Assembly (NCBI GenBank): GCA_000711775.1 | Contig: ARYC01017148.1 | Location: forward strand, 1-64,000 | Length of the DNA: 64,000 bases | Direction: 5' to 3' | Origin: Oxytricha trifallax | Taxonomy: Eukaryota > Ciliophora > Spirotrichea > Sporadotrichida > Oxytrichidae | Shown: positions 44,497 through 56,516 of the stretch, one piece after another | Layout of the letters: every line of letters begins with the position of its first letter | Numbering within the stretch: the stretch's first letter is position 1 | Notes under the pieces: generated by a model | What the model was told of the DNA's origin: nothing | Databases searched by the model: none | Seen by the model: the letters and a program-made list of their open reading frames with translations, nothing else | Made by a program: the position numbers and the translations under genes

Positions 44497-45293
44497 TCAC
44501 ATATTAAATTAACCCATAAAGGGATTTGGCTTCTCTTATTTTTCTTCCTCTTATAGCTTGCTTGGACCCATATTTCTTCTCTTAGAACCTGCACCTGAAT
44601 CTATGTTCATTTCATCTGGCTTTTAATCTTCTTTATAAAGTCTCTTGCTCACTAAATGAATAGTCTATGACTTTCTCTCTCTCTGTGAACCTTACTTAGC
44701 ATGCTCTTTCATTAGGAATATACCAGTTTCAGGTTTCCCTACAAAGTTATTTGTCAAAGCTTACTTTAGAGGTATGGATGCTTCTTAAGCTCCGCAAGCC
44801 AGGTCTCGCTTATTAGTATGCCTTGCTTCTTTTAATCTTCAGGAGAAATAGAGTAGCGTTTTTTGTGAGCTTCTTCAATGATCTCTCTGAGATAGCTCTC
44901 TCTTAAAGTGCCAAGAACACCAAAGAAGAAGCTCCTTTCTGGAAGTTTGTTAGAGAGTTGTTTCTTGGTAGGAAGATAAACTACCAACTCTTCATCTTTC
45001 ATCGCATCCTCGTAGAGATTAGTGACTGAAATCTCTGGGTAGTTTGGTATTTCTATCAACTTAATTTCATTGTTTTTGAAGGCTTTCTTCTCATCACAGA
45101 GTATCGCTTTTAAGAATGAGATTTTGGTACCTTCCATCGTTGGAAGGAATAAACCCACTATAGTATATGATTAAGTATATGTCACATGCTTACCATGCTG
45201 AGTGAGGTATCGATAGAGATCTTCCTTGCTTCTAAATCTTGAGATCATTTCTTAAGCTTCAACCCTCTTCATTGCAGTACTTATAGATTCCAT
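44497..45293 (-). CDS. TBE 22-kDa protein (copy A)
   Basis: ATG 45293 opens MESISTAMKRVEAQEMISRF and the frame runs to TGA 44497. Landmarks: LFLPTMEGTKISFLKAIL, EIPNYPEISVTNLYEDAM and the C-terminal MNIDSGAGSKRRN. A possible 36-base GT-AG intron follows QHG near 45195-45160; it is in frame either way. The product is collinear with the gene at 49392 in element B. Function of this TBE protein is not known to me. It appears uninterrupted. Confidence 0.75.
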
Positions 45294-45853
45294 CCTTGTT
45301 CCTTCTCTTGTTATTGAATTTCAAATTTTAATATATAGAGTTCTGGATCCTACTGCTTAAAATCTTAGTATTAAATATGGGCATCTTATAGGAGGTCAAC
45401 CTGGTAAAGATACGTGGAGAGAAAGCTGTAACAAACTTCAGAGATTGAGCTCCATTTTTATCAATTTAGTTCCATTAAATTAGTACTAAATTTGTTTAAA
45501 TTTAATTAGTACTGGTACTAATTCGGTTTAATTTTAATTGGTACCAATTTAATAGTACCAAAACTTAATTAGTACCTAGTTTTAAACTAATGAGGTTTTA
45601 ATGGAAAAGTTCCAAAATGGTTCAAAACCTAATTGGTACCAGTAACAACCTGAATATTATCTAAGTTAGTACCAAAATTAAAAATATTAAGCATGAAATT
45701 AGAAAAATATAGTTATAAACTAAGTATAAATTTGAGCTCTAACACTTCAATATCAACCATTGTTATTGCAGTGCCAACTCCTGTACAAAGTAACTATAAC
45801 TAGAGAGAGGTTATTAGAGCTTAATAATTTTATATTTAAATTTGAATTTAAAC

Positions 45854-47187
45854 ATGGCTGCTAACTTGAATCGCAAAGCAGTTTCTCTTGGAGCAGGATA
45901 ATCATAGCTCAACTTTGGGTCCTCCAAGAAACCAGAAGTAATCTATATTGAGAGAGAGGTTGAGCTAAGAGCTCTTGAGTTTGAAGCAGAGGTCTTCAAA
46001 ATAGAAGTATAAAACTAGAAGGGGAGAGCAGAGATAGGACTTTAAACATAAATTGAATATGTTGAGGAGCTAAAAGAACAGCGACCAATTGAAAAATAAA
46101 AACACTTTGATTGGAATGATTGTTAAAACTTCTTCTCAACTGAATAGAGCTTGAAGAGGCATATTAAAGAAATACATTCTGGTAAAGCGAAGATTTATTT
46201 CAAGCATGATAAGGTGGATGGCAGGTATTAATGCACGACTTGCATGAAGTCTTACACTCACTCAGCTAAGGTTAAAAGACACATGCAAAAGCATCATTTA
46301 AGCGAGTTTTTAATGTAAGATTAAGAGACTTAAAAACTTATACCTGCCAAGAGAAAGTCTAAAAATCTTGAATCTTTAAGAGAGTAGTAAGAAAAGCTCA
46401 AGAGGCAGAAACGATATGAGTCAATGAATCAACCTGCAGGCAATACATTTTTAGCATGCTTCTAAGAGAGAGCTATGTATATTCCTGCATTAAATGCTGT
46501 TGATCTTAGCAGTTGTATAGAAAACTACTTGAATATAAACGTGCCTAGCAAGGCAAAACTTATAGTAGTCGACGAGTTTGCATACAAGGTATATCCTTTC
46601 AGCTATCTCATTAAGAATGAACAGTATTAGAATGAGTTTGCTAACGAATATATCGTTCTTAGAGAAGCTTAAAAAAGAGATTGCAAGATCTTGCTTAAGC
46701 TAGACGGTGTTATTTTAGGCTTTGGGTTCATTGCACTAAGGCTTAAGAAATATGAAATGACTCTAAACGACTATCTATATCAAAACAGATATCCGGATGA
46801 CTTGAATGATAAACTTTCAAATATGATTAAGGGTGTCTAGGAGTTGCATGAACTTGGATATGTTCATAGAGATCTAAAGCCTGAAAATGTTATGCTCAAC
46901 CTCTGTCCTTTAGAAGTTGTAGTTATCGATTTCAATAGAGCCTTAAGATAAGAGATTGTAACATTTCAAAGGTTCTTGGGACACCAGGATACTTCCCAAT
47001 CAGAGAGAAGTGGACAAATTGATCTGTTTAGTTGGATGTATGGGCAGTTGCTGCTATCATATTAGAAAGTGACATGGAAAGCATGTCTTACTTTGGTACT
47101 AAGCATGAATAACAATCAATTGCTTAGCTTAGAAGCATATAAAGTAAGAATATGTCTGCGAAGAAATATAAAGCATGGTAGAGATGA
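45854..47187 (+). pseudogene. TBE 57-kDa zinc-finger/kinase protein, broken (copy A)
   Basis: ATG 45854 opens MAANLNRKAVSLGAGQSQLN. Two C2H2 fingers follow: the first has lost its first Cys (FDWNDC), the second is intact (CTTCMKSYTHSAKVKRH). The kinase-like part has YVHRDLKPENVMLN and VVIDFNRAL (DFN instead of DFG). Near 46970 a one-base shift leaves the conserved frame (GTPGYFPIREKW), and that frame then meets a TGA near 47014 before DVWAVAAIILES. The conserved frame ends at TGA 47185. TBE elements carry such a fused protein; its role is unclear. Confidence 0.75.
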
Positions 47188-47510
47188 TAATCGTGAGAGC
47201 TCCTTCTTATCCTAGATAATCCTTAGATGGCATACTTGAGCCACTATAGAGAGCAAGATTCAAAACCCCAAAACCCCTTAATGAGGTTTATAAGTGCTTT
47301 GATTTGTAGGGAATTTGTTAGGGTTTGGGGTTATTGATAGGTTTTAATGTGAAATTTATAGTAAATTTATTTAATTTAATCACTCAAAATGCACTTTAGG
47401 ATCATGTGGTAGAGGTCTGAAGTTTATCTAACTTAACCACAACTCTATCTGCTCTATTGATTTGTCTGATCTTGAGTTTGGTTTTATTATTATTGACTCT
47501 GCCATTTGTT

Positions 47511-48831
47511 TCATTGATTTAGACACTCTTGTTTTTCAATAAATTGCTTTATTCTTTGTTTTTTGTCTTTCTCGCACCTTGTAGAGTAGTAATCATTGCG
47601 AGGCATATCGCACTCTATTATTTTTGCTGCCATAGCTCACACATCCCATTGAAAGTCTCCATCTCTCCAGTCTTCTCTTTCTGGATAATAACCTGGAGTT
47701 CCCATTACAGTTCCAAGCCTTGATACTTCCACTCTTAAAGCTCTGTTGAAATCAGTTATTGATACTCTTACAGGTGAAAAGTTCAGTATTATATTCTCAG
47801 GCTTGAGATCCCTGTGAACAAAACCTAACTTATGAAGCTCTTTGATACCCTGTATAGTTTAGGTTGCTATTAATGCAAGCTATCTATGATTTCTTTAATC
47901 ATTTATGAAATCTCTGAGGGTTATTTCAAATAGTGGGAGTCTGAAAGCTACATGATCTTTGGCAAGGAGAACAGCATATAGCTTGATTAAGTATTTGCAC
48001 TCTTTAAACTTAGCCTTAGTGAGTACTTAATACTCAATAGTAAACTCCATTTATTTTATACTTATCATCACTAAGGAGATAGTTGAAAGGATATACTTTG
48101 TAATCATACTGATGATCCTTGATAACTTTCTTGACATAAGAATCCTCTAGAATTAGGTAGCTTTAGAGAGAAGTATCTAAATCAATTTATGCAATTACTG
48201 GAATTTTCTTGTATTATATTTTAATCATAATTTTATTGGCTTCTGATGCTAAGAGGTTGCATGCGATCCTCACATACTCTTATTCACTTGCTTGTTGAAG
48301 CTCAGCAACTTAAAGAGGCTCCCTTGCTTTTCTTTTGTTGAGCAACTTCAGTTGAGTGTCTTAATCTTCAACTTCTATTTCTTACTTGTGGGCTTTTAAA
48401 AGATTCTTCTTTAAGTTTCTTGTATGAGAGTACTGCTTATGGCACTCAAAGCAATCATACTTTCCATAAACTTTGTCATGCTTTAAGTATGCTGTAAGCT
48501 TAGCTTCCTTATGGACCTTCATATGCCTGTACCAGCTAGATTTATGAGCGAAATCTCTCTCACACAGCTCACAAAAGCATACTTCTATTTCTTCAGTTTG
48601 TATAGGAATATCATTAATACCTTTCTCCTCCTCTCTGTCTCCCACACACTTATTTGCCATTAATTTTCTAATATCAATTTCTATTTTAATAACAGAGACC
48701 TCAAGTGATTTCTCTGGTAGTTCCTTATGAGAATTCATCTCGCAGCTATCACACCTTTTATTGTTGCCAAAGGTAAGTCTCATTTAATTTGATGGAAGTG
48801 CTATTGTTTTTCTTAAAATGCTAGCGCTCAT
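47511..48831 (-). pseudogene. TBE 57-kDa zinc-finger/kinase protein (copy B)
   Basis: ATG 48831 opens MSASILRKTIALPSNQMRLT. Finger 1 is complete (CELCERDFAHKSSWYRHMKV..), finger 2 has Asn in place of the first zinc-binding His (CFECHKQYSHTRNLKKNLLK). Kinase motifs: FVHRDLKPENIILN, SITDFNRALRVE, GTPGYYPEREDW. A TGA at 47637-47639 replaces the Trp codon of the conserved DVW (DV|AMAAKIIECDM), probably by a single G-to-A change. The conserved frame then continues to TGA 47511. Confidence 0.75.
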
Positions 48832-49391
48832 ATTTAAATTTGAATTTAAAATTATAAAACTGCCTCTATAACTGAGAGCTTTGAGAGCTTTCAAGCCTAT
48901 AAGTTTGAAGGGAGGTTTTTAGAGTATTAGCCAAGAAAAATTAGCACTAAGAGACGAACCAGCACTAAATATGGGTGAGGAAGTAACCATTTTGACTTTC
49001 AATAATAAGTTAATTATAGCACGTACCGATTTAGGAGGTGCACCTAATTAAGTACGTACTGCTTTAGGAGGTATTTTGTGATTTTGTGATTAAATTTAGT
49101 TGCACCTAATTAAGTACTAGCATTAATTAAAGCTCCTAATTAAGTACTAGCATTTTAGGAGCTGCTCCTAATTAAGTACGTACCAATTTAAATTTAAAAA
49201 TATGGAACTATAACAGTAGAAATTGATATCAATCTCTCAAGTTTGAAACCAGTTCTCAAAACTTTCTCCATATCCTTCTTAGAGGTTGACCTCCTATAGG
49301 ATGCCCATATTTAATAGTAAGTTTTACAGAGGTAAATAATTGAAATCAATAAACTTAAATTTGAATATCATTTCTTAGATCTGTAAACAAG

Positions 49392-50178
49392 ATGGAGTCA
49401 ATGAATGATGCAATGAAAAGAGTGCAAGCACAAGAATTGATTCAAAGATTTAGAAGCAAGGAGGATTTGCATCGCTACCTGGTACAGCAAGGTAAGGAAC
49501 CTATAGCAACTAATCTTGATTATATAGTTGATTTGTTTCTGCCAACGATGGAAGGTACTAAAATTTCATTTCTAAGAGCTATACTCTGCGAAGAGAAGAA
49601 AGCATTGAAAACTTAAGATGTAAAGTTTGCAGAGATTCCAAACTATCCAGAGATTTCAGTGACTAACTTATATGATGATGCTATGAACGACCCAGAGGTT
49701 TCGCAGTACCTACCTACTCAGAAGTAGTTTTAAAATAAACTACCAGAAAGAAACTATTTCTTTGGCATACTTGCAACAATTAAAGGAGATTACTTGAAAC
49801 AAATTATTCAAGAATCTCATAAGAAAAGGTAAAGCATCTCTTCAGAAGATAAAGACAAACAAGGGATCAAGATAAGTGAGAGCTGGCTATCAGAGCTAGA
49901 AGCACCCTTATATATTCAAGTATGATTTGTAGCTTAACTCTTTAGAAAAATTTGGTACTTGCATCTTCTTGATGAAGGAATAGAGCAAGCTTCACAGAGA
50001 GCGAAAGTCACAGACAAAGTATGAAGTTAGCAAGAGACTTTATTCAAATATTTAGCCTCCAGAGTCAATGAACATAGATGCTGGAGCGGGCAGCAAGAGA
50101 AGAAACTTAGGAGGAGGGAAGCAAGAAGTAGAAGAAAAGAAAGAGAAGCCAGCTCCCTCTAAAGAATTTTAAATGTGA
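49392..50178 (+). CDS. TBE 22-kDa protein (copy B)
   Basis: ATG 49392 opens MESMNDAMKRVQAQELIQRF and continues LFLPTMEGTKISFLRAILCE, EIPNYPEISVTNLYDDAM, AGSKRRNLGGG, to TGA 50176, using TAA/TAG as Gln. It is alignable end to end with copy A. The first 40 residues are helical and charged. No known domain. A 36-base GTAAG..TATAG stretch after the first block could be an intron but is also in frame. Confidence 0.75.
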
Positions 50179-50187
50179 CTTATATAT

Positions 50188-51244
50188 TCATTAACTTAAC
50201 TACAAAACTTATTTATATACATTCACTCTCCCTTCTTTAGCACACTTTTAAACCAATTAATTATCTACTCTCTTCGCTGAGCTTTTAATAAAGTCTACTG
50301 TATCGATAGGTAGGTCATGCATCAAGTGGTATAGCAGCAGTTTCTTGTAATGACCTTTTAATATTCCCCAGTAGAACTCAATTCCATCAAACTATGGACT
50401 GTAAGGTACTTTGAACACTGGCGTTATTCTAAGTTGTTCATAACTCTTCTTTGTTTCTTTAGTCTTATGGACAGAAAGATTATCAACGAACAGTATAATC
50501 TCTTATTCAGGGTACTTCTCTCTCAGCTGCTCTAAGAACTTAATATACTGCTCTGTCTTAATAGAGCGAGGATGAATAACATAAGTTTCTAAACCAGCAT
50601 CCTCGCTAATACCTCCAAGAATTGCCATTGTTTATACCTTGACTTTCTAGTCATATACTTCTATGTTGCTATGCCTCTTATACCAAGACTTCTAGATGAA
50701 AGTGTTGAATGTAAACACAGCCTCGTCAGCATGAATAAACTTAATATTATTCTATTAGGCTCTCTGTATTTAATTATAAATATAATTTAAGTTGTTGTTG
50801 TAAAATGGCAGAGTGAAATCTATTACTATCTTGATACGATTTACACCTTTGTAAGAGATACCGTTTCGTTTATAAATGTTTGCAACAGATTATGCAGAGA
50901 TCTTCAACTCAGGGAACTGGCGATGAAACATAATAGCTCGTTAGTCGAGAGAGAAGTGAGCCCAATACTTCAAAGTTTTTTCATTAATAAGATAGTCAAT
51001 ATGCTTCTATAGAAACTTTGACTTCCTCTTAGGCTAAGAATTCAGCTATTATTGCTTTAATTATACAGCTTTCAAGCAGTTAGAGCGAACAGTTGATGGA
51101 CACGCTTTAAGAACAGTGCAATAGACTTATAGTTCAGTACTGGTTTGAGTTATTCACTATACATTCCATAACGCAGTTTAAACACTAAATCTATATACTC
51201 TTCATCATAAATAGACCCCAAAGCTTGCTATTTTAGTCTCGCAT
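50188..51244 (-). pseudogene. TBE 42-kDa transposase, frameshifted but with intact DDE core (copy B)
   Basis: From about 51090 to the TGA at 50188 the frame is open and holds all three catalytic residues in context: FIHADEAVFTFN (Asp), ILFVDNLSVHKTK (Asp) and SPQFDGIEFYWG (Glu), the Tc1/mariner-like arrangement of TBE transposases. In the N-terminal part, comparison with copy A shows one base missing shortly after the ATG (51244) and another in the helix-turn-helix near 51100. Either this copy is mildly decayed or the sequence has two base errors. Confidence 0.75.
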
Positions 51245-51329
51245 TTAATTAATAACCCAACCCCTAACAAATTCCTACAAATCAAAGCACTTATAAACCT
51301 CACTAAGGGGTTTTGGGGTTTTGAATGTA

Positions 51330-51940
51330 CTATAATTTTAATTAATAGATTGTAATACTTTATTTAATTTGTTCTTAAAATAATAGTATATTCAATAATG
51401 AAAGAACTACAATTTTCGGTTAATAATTATTTAAGTTTAAAATTACATTAATGACTTTCAATTATTTTTTATTTCTGTTATTACAATTATTGACTTATAA
51501 TCAGAATCTCATTATATATTCAATAAAAAATAAAACTTTTTTCATTCATTGTAAAATAAATAAAATGTAAATATTGCAACTTAATTTATTGAAATTAAAA
51601 AAAATTGATTGGAAGAAGTTATTAAACAAAGTAACAATCATTTTATATATTCTTATATTTATTTTTTAAAAAAAACAATTAATTCATGTCACTTTTTTTT
51701 AAAAAAAAATGTTTATTAAATTTAGGAATTATTGTTGTTCTTGCTAAATATTATTTTTTTAAATTTTGCAAACAATTATTCTTAATTTGCTATTATCGAT
51801 TACTTTTTCAACATATTTATTTTTTATTTTATTAAATTTGTATTTTTAACTATTCTTCATTGATTTATTTAAGTATATTTACAGATATTATTAATTATAT
51901 AATTTGATGTTTTGTTATACTAAAAATTCATGTTATTTTG
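51330..51940. other. AT-rich germline spacer
   Basis: Long A and T runs, no coding block, no repeat recognised. Confidence 0.5.
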
Positions 51941-52090
51941 AGATAGCCAATAACAAATTTTGAAGATCTTTAAAAGTTATAACTTTAAAACTAGCGATTA
52001 GGAGGAAATAGTTCTCAAATACATTTCCAAAACAGTTAGAATTTTGATGGAAAACAAAACCAGGAAGATATATAATAATTTTTTGAATTA
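51941..52090 (+). CDS. MDS island, Gln/Asn-rich
   Basis: The frame with TAG/TAA as Gln reads PITNFEDLQKLQLQNQRLGG and SSQIHFQNSQNFDGKQNQED, with no TGA, in the midst of nearly pure A/T. Codon pattern and composition match the coding blocks of the gene-rich half. Probably one MDS of a gene whose others are scattered. No family recognised. Confidence 0.45.
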
Positions 52091-52919
52091 ATCTACTTTT
52101 TAGATTTTATAAAATAATAAAAAGATATTTTTATTTATTCTATTAAAAAAATAAAAACATATGAATATAATTAATTAAAAAATTTTTTAAAGGAATTATA
52201 GAATTGTAAATATTTTTTTATTTAAATAGAATTATAAAAAAGCAAAAATTTACAATAATGATATCATATTAATTTAAACAAAAAGATTTATAAATTATAT
52301 TCATATTAAATACAAGATAAGCTAAATACTATACTCAACATTTTAGAAAAGAAACAAACCAATATTTTTTTATCCTAATAAAAATAATTTTTAATCTTTA
52401 GTTCTTAAATATAAAATAATATAGTAATAAGTGTTAAATAATAATCAAATATATATTATATTCTTTAATTATTACAATAAAAGTAGTAGAATAATAGAAG
52501 ATTTAAAAAGTACAGTTACAAATCTTACTTAATAGCTCTAAGAAATTTTAATATTTATGACATTTATATTTAAATCAAAGCCTAAAACGTATAATTCATT
52601 GATATAATCAACCGTAATAGATATTATATTTTATACAAACAATTTCATTTTATTTTATATTTATTAAAATTAGCTCATATATTTAAAATGTAATTAATTC
52701 GATTAAAGTTTTTTATATTATTTTTTATTTTTTATTATATTTCTAATCTCAAATGGTTCATTATTTTGCCATTGAAAAAAAATAATAAATTTACTGCCCA
52801 ATATTTAATAATTATTTTTCGGAAAATTTATTGATATAGTACTTATTAACAATTCTCTCAGCAATGAATATTTTTTTAAAAAAATATTAATATACATTAT
52901 ATTCAAGTCTTATATATTA

Positions 52920-53310
52920 TGTGCAGACAAAACCATGGAGCAGCAACCAGTGCAGTGACCGACAAAGTAGAGAGTGCAAGGGACATGGCCCCCAGGAAGA
53001 GACCACCTCTACTCGCACACGCAGACAAAGGGTGGTGCCGAAGAGCCAAGTACTACTACTGCAGGTGTTGGAACTAGTGTTGATACCAGAGATCTCAGAA
53101 GACTCAGAACTCAATGCGAAAAGACAAAGAGAATTCTCTCAAAAAACACTTGGTCAACTACTACTCCATTGTGGATGACAAAGATCTATTCGCAATTTCT
53201 AATTGTACTTAATCTGTGAGCTATAACAACACCGATTCACTGATAGCGTGGGTAAAAATTATCAGTGAGCCCGGTAATTCTGTAGACATACCTAAGGGAA
53301 ATTCAAACTA
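52920..53310 (+). pseudogene. GC-rich island with an Hsp70-like fragment
   Basis: One frame contains RDLRRLRTQCEKTKRILS (about 53085-53140), nearly identical to the conserved Hsp70 stretch RRLRTxCERAKRxLS. The residues on either side do not follow Hsp70, and another frame is open downstream (LKKHLVNYYSIVDDKDLFAI). This could be a rearranged germline copy, a scrambled MDS, or a mosaic. No intact gene. Confidence 0.35.
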
Positions 53311-53829
53311 ACTAATACATGTTTTTTTCCTTATTAAATATGCACATAATATATAAGACTGATTAATATATAGTAGAGATCTGTATTAAATTTGCATTTC
53401 TATTTTATTAATTCCCGCCTTTTAGCATTTTACTACTTACTACTACTATACATTATATTCATTGTGATTCAAGAATAAGCTGATATTTTAAAGCGTCTGT
53501 AAATAACTTGAATACCTTTCATAATTTATGGCTTTATTATTTATGAATTCTTTATTATATCCTCCCAAAACATGGTACTTAAATATTTTAAAAGTTTGCT
53601 TAATTTTAATATTTTTTTTTTAAAAATTGTATTTCTAATATATTTATTCAAATTTTACATTAGCAAATTTATCGAAAGTCACAAAACGGTTAAACCATTA
53701 TAGATTTACTAATTATATTTATTTAAAGTTTAATTTATAAAAGTCTTATTCTATATTATATATATTTGAAAAGCATGATTTTATTCACGAGATTTTTAAA
53801 TATAAGTTTAATAACGAATTTTAAATATA

Positions 53830-53945
53830 TTAACATGAACTGATTAATTTTATATATGATTATTTGAGTAAAATTCGACAACTTAAAAAAATTGATTTTT
53901 TAGAATTTGTGAGAAGAAAATATGTGAATAATCCGTAAAAAAATA
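53830..53945 (+). CDS. Possible MDS island
   Basis: The frame HELINFIYDYLSKIRQLKK and DFLEFVRRKYVNN is more protein-like than its AT-rich flanks. It has no start, stop or family. Weak. Confidence 0.2.
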
Positions 53946-53999
53946 AATTAATAATTCTTATTTATACTAGCTTTATTCTATCAAAATATATTACTTATA

Positions 54000-55740
54000 A
54001 TTTAAATTAACTTTACAACTAATAGTTCTGTATAAACAGATTGGAGTGCTGAAAGGTAAGAACTAAAACATAAATCATACGAAATACAACAAAAATACTA
54101 CAATTTAAAGAAACAATAAACTGAACTTTAATTATATAACATTAATAAAATATATATTAAAATTATATAAAATATTATTTACATAATAATAGAAATGAAT
54201 AACAATAAGTTAAATAAAATGATTAATTTGACTATTAATATTGGGAAATAGATATTTATATGAAATTAACTAAACATATTATACTTAGCTATCGACTTAA
54301 TAGTAATCCCAAAAAACTCTTAATTTTGTAAAAGATTACTAAATAAACAGAAAGCATGATATTCTTTTTTGATAATACCATAAATATAATATATTAAATA
54401 GATCTATTTTATTGGTTCACAAATTAATAAAATTTGACATTAATATATAAAAACTTAAAGAGTCATATGAAAATGTTTTAGAGAAATTAAAAACAAATGG
54501 AAGTAAGATGTTAGAACAATCGGTTCAAATTAGCAAAAATAATAATAAATTTTAATTAGTTGTATAAATTCATAAATTCATAAATTCTATCTTGTTAACA
54601 ATATAAAACATTAAAAAAACTAAAGCTAATTTAAATAATGTTTCCTCAATAAATTTTTATAGAAATATAAATTAATATGGCACAACTTTTTAATAATTTT
54701 TTGTGATGTAATTTAAATGGGGAGACAAATAAAATATTAATGATTATATTAGTTAATAAATAAGTACTATCAATCCTTGAAATTGATATATCTTAGGAGA
54801 ATAATAATTTTCCATTAAAAATGAATTAAAATTTAATAAAATTAAATTCTTACCAAAATTTATTCTTACCTTATATTGTTTTATAATATTTTTCTACTTT
54901 AAGTATAAATGCAGACTATATATATAATTTATGGCTTAATTAATTAGAAGTTGACATAAATCATTTAAACTTATTAAAATTTCCAAAAGATTATTTCATT
55001 TATATGTAATATCAACAAAATCCCATGTGTAAAAAACATATTTTTCACTATTATTATAAAGTTAATTTAATGTAATTAAAAGTGAATTTTATTGACAGAT
55101 AAGTATTTTACTTCAAATAATCTAAATAAAATAATAATGATCAATAAAATAAATGAATTTTAATTATAATTTTGCTTAATTTTAAAAGAAAAGAGGAGTT
55201 AAACTCGTTTGTTAAAATTTGGAGAAAAAAATTTTAATATTTTTTTTCTGATCCTTTAAAAGTTTATAGAAATTTTAGATGTATTATTATATCACATATT
55301 ATGAAACAAATAGCAGATTTGTATATGATTTAACTAATTGAGTTTATTACGAAGAAAAATTTATTATAATATTTTTACCAATAGTTAAGAAAATTGATGC
55401 AATTAGAAAAAAAGTTTATTAATTTAATCATTCATAATTATTTTAATTTTTTTATCATGGTATATTTAAATCTATTCAATTTATATAAAAATTTAAGTGT
55501 AAACTATTAAGAACTACTATAAATAAAATTTTATTTAATAATTAATCAAATTGCTAGGCTAGAAGAGATCATAAAGTCAAACCAATTTAGAATTGATAAT
55601 TATGAAATTTGATTTAAACTTAAAAGAAAACTAAAATTAAAATTAGAATTTTATATCATTTTAAATATTAACTAAATATATTTAAATTTTTTATTTAGTT
55701 TTATAATTTAAAACAATATATTATTATAATGTATTATATG
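54000..55740. other. AT-rich germline spacer
   Basis: No coding block, inverted repeat or RNA gene recognised. Confidence 0.45.
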
Positions 55741-55760
55741 GGATATTAGGGAGGTAGTCT

Positions 55761-56384
55761 CACACACCCCGCCAATATTAATGTAAAAATAAAATTAATA
55801 ATCATTTCATTACTAAAAAGATATGGGTAAAATATTATGAATTTAATACTAAAAATGTTTTCGGAAATATACTCTTAGGTCAAATTACATTGAAAAAATT
55901 ATTAATTTATCATAAAAATACAAAAAAATAGGGTTATTTTATCATATTTTTATTTGTTTTTCCCCAATAATTTTCACTATATAACTTTTAAATTCTTTGT
56001 CAAGAAACTTTTAGGCAACTTATAATAGAAATTTAGGATATAAAAAAAAGAATTATAAGAAACAAAATACAAGATCAATTGATTCTCAATTTATATTGAT
56101 AATTATTTTTTGATCTGCTAAATATATATCAAAATAAATCGTATATATTTTTCTGGAAAAAGATGTCAAAAGTAAAATTATTGAGAAAATTCACTTATTA
56201 AATATAATAAAAATCGCATAATATCAGTAATTTTATGATATATACGCAATTTTTTAATATTATTTGACTTCACCTCTTTATTAAAAACTATGTTAGTTAT
56301 TGAATTCATAATATTTTGACTTAAATTTGGTTGGTAAAAGAATTAATGGATATATTTTAGCATTAGTTATAGCGGGGTGTGTCT
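55761..56384. mobile_element. Possible short DNA element with CACACCCCGC ends
   Basis: CACACACCCCGCCAATATTA at 55761 faces GCGGGGTGTGTC at 56372-56384. Read inward on the opposite strand, the right side continues TATAACTAATGCTAAAATA against CAATATTAATGTAAAAATA on the left, so a degenerate inverted repeat of about 40-50 bases is present. The interior is AT-rich and non-coding. A non-autonomous transposon is plausible. Confidence 0.4.
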
Positions 56385-56516
56385 AACAGGTATCAACTCG
56401 AAATTATAAAAAATGAATTCAAACATTTAATAAAATATAATTAATTATACAAACATAGTTTTAAATTTAGTATTAATCATTATTGTTAAATAAATTTTTA
56501 TATTAATTTTATTATT

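Larger units (their letters stand above)
43323..47260 (+). mobile_element. Telomere-bearing element A, right end missing
   Basis: The left end has the TBE terminal inverted repeat starting CAAAACCCCAAAACCCC, then TTAGTGAGGTTTATAAGTGC. Gene order is transposase (+), 22-kDa protein (-), zinc-finger/kinase protein (+). At 47261 a second element starts, and no right terminal repeat of A is seen. The three bases before the element are AAT; the three after element B are also AAT. TBE elements duplicate a 3-base ANT target, so the pair A+B may behave as one composite. All three genes of A can be followed but the transposase and the kinase are damaged. Confidence 0.85.
47261..51323 (+). mobile_element. 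Telomere-bearing element B, full length
   Basis: A 4063-bp element with matching terminal inverted repeats, each starting CAAAACCCCAAAACCCCTTA (left at 47261; right complement ending at 51323) and similar for about 78 bases. Gene order is the mirror of element A: kinase (-), 22-kDa (+), transposase (-). The left neighbour bases are ATT and the right ones AAT, so a clean 3-base target duplication is not seen for B alone. It directly abuts the truncated element A. Confidence 0.9.
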
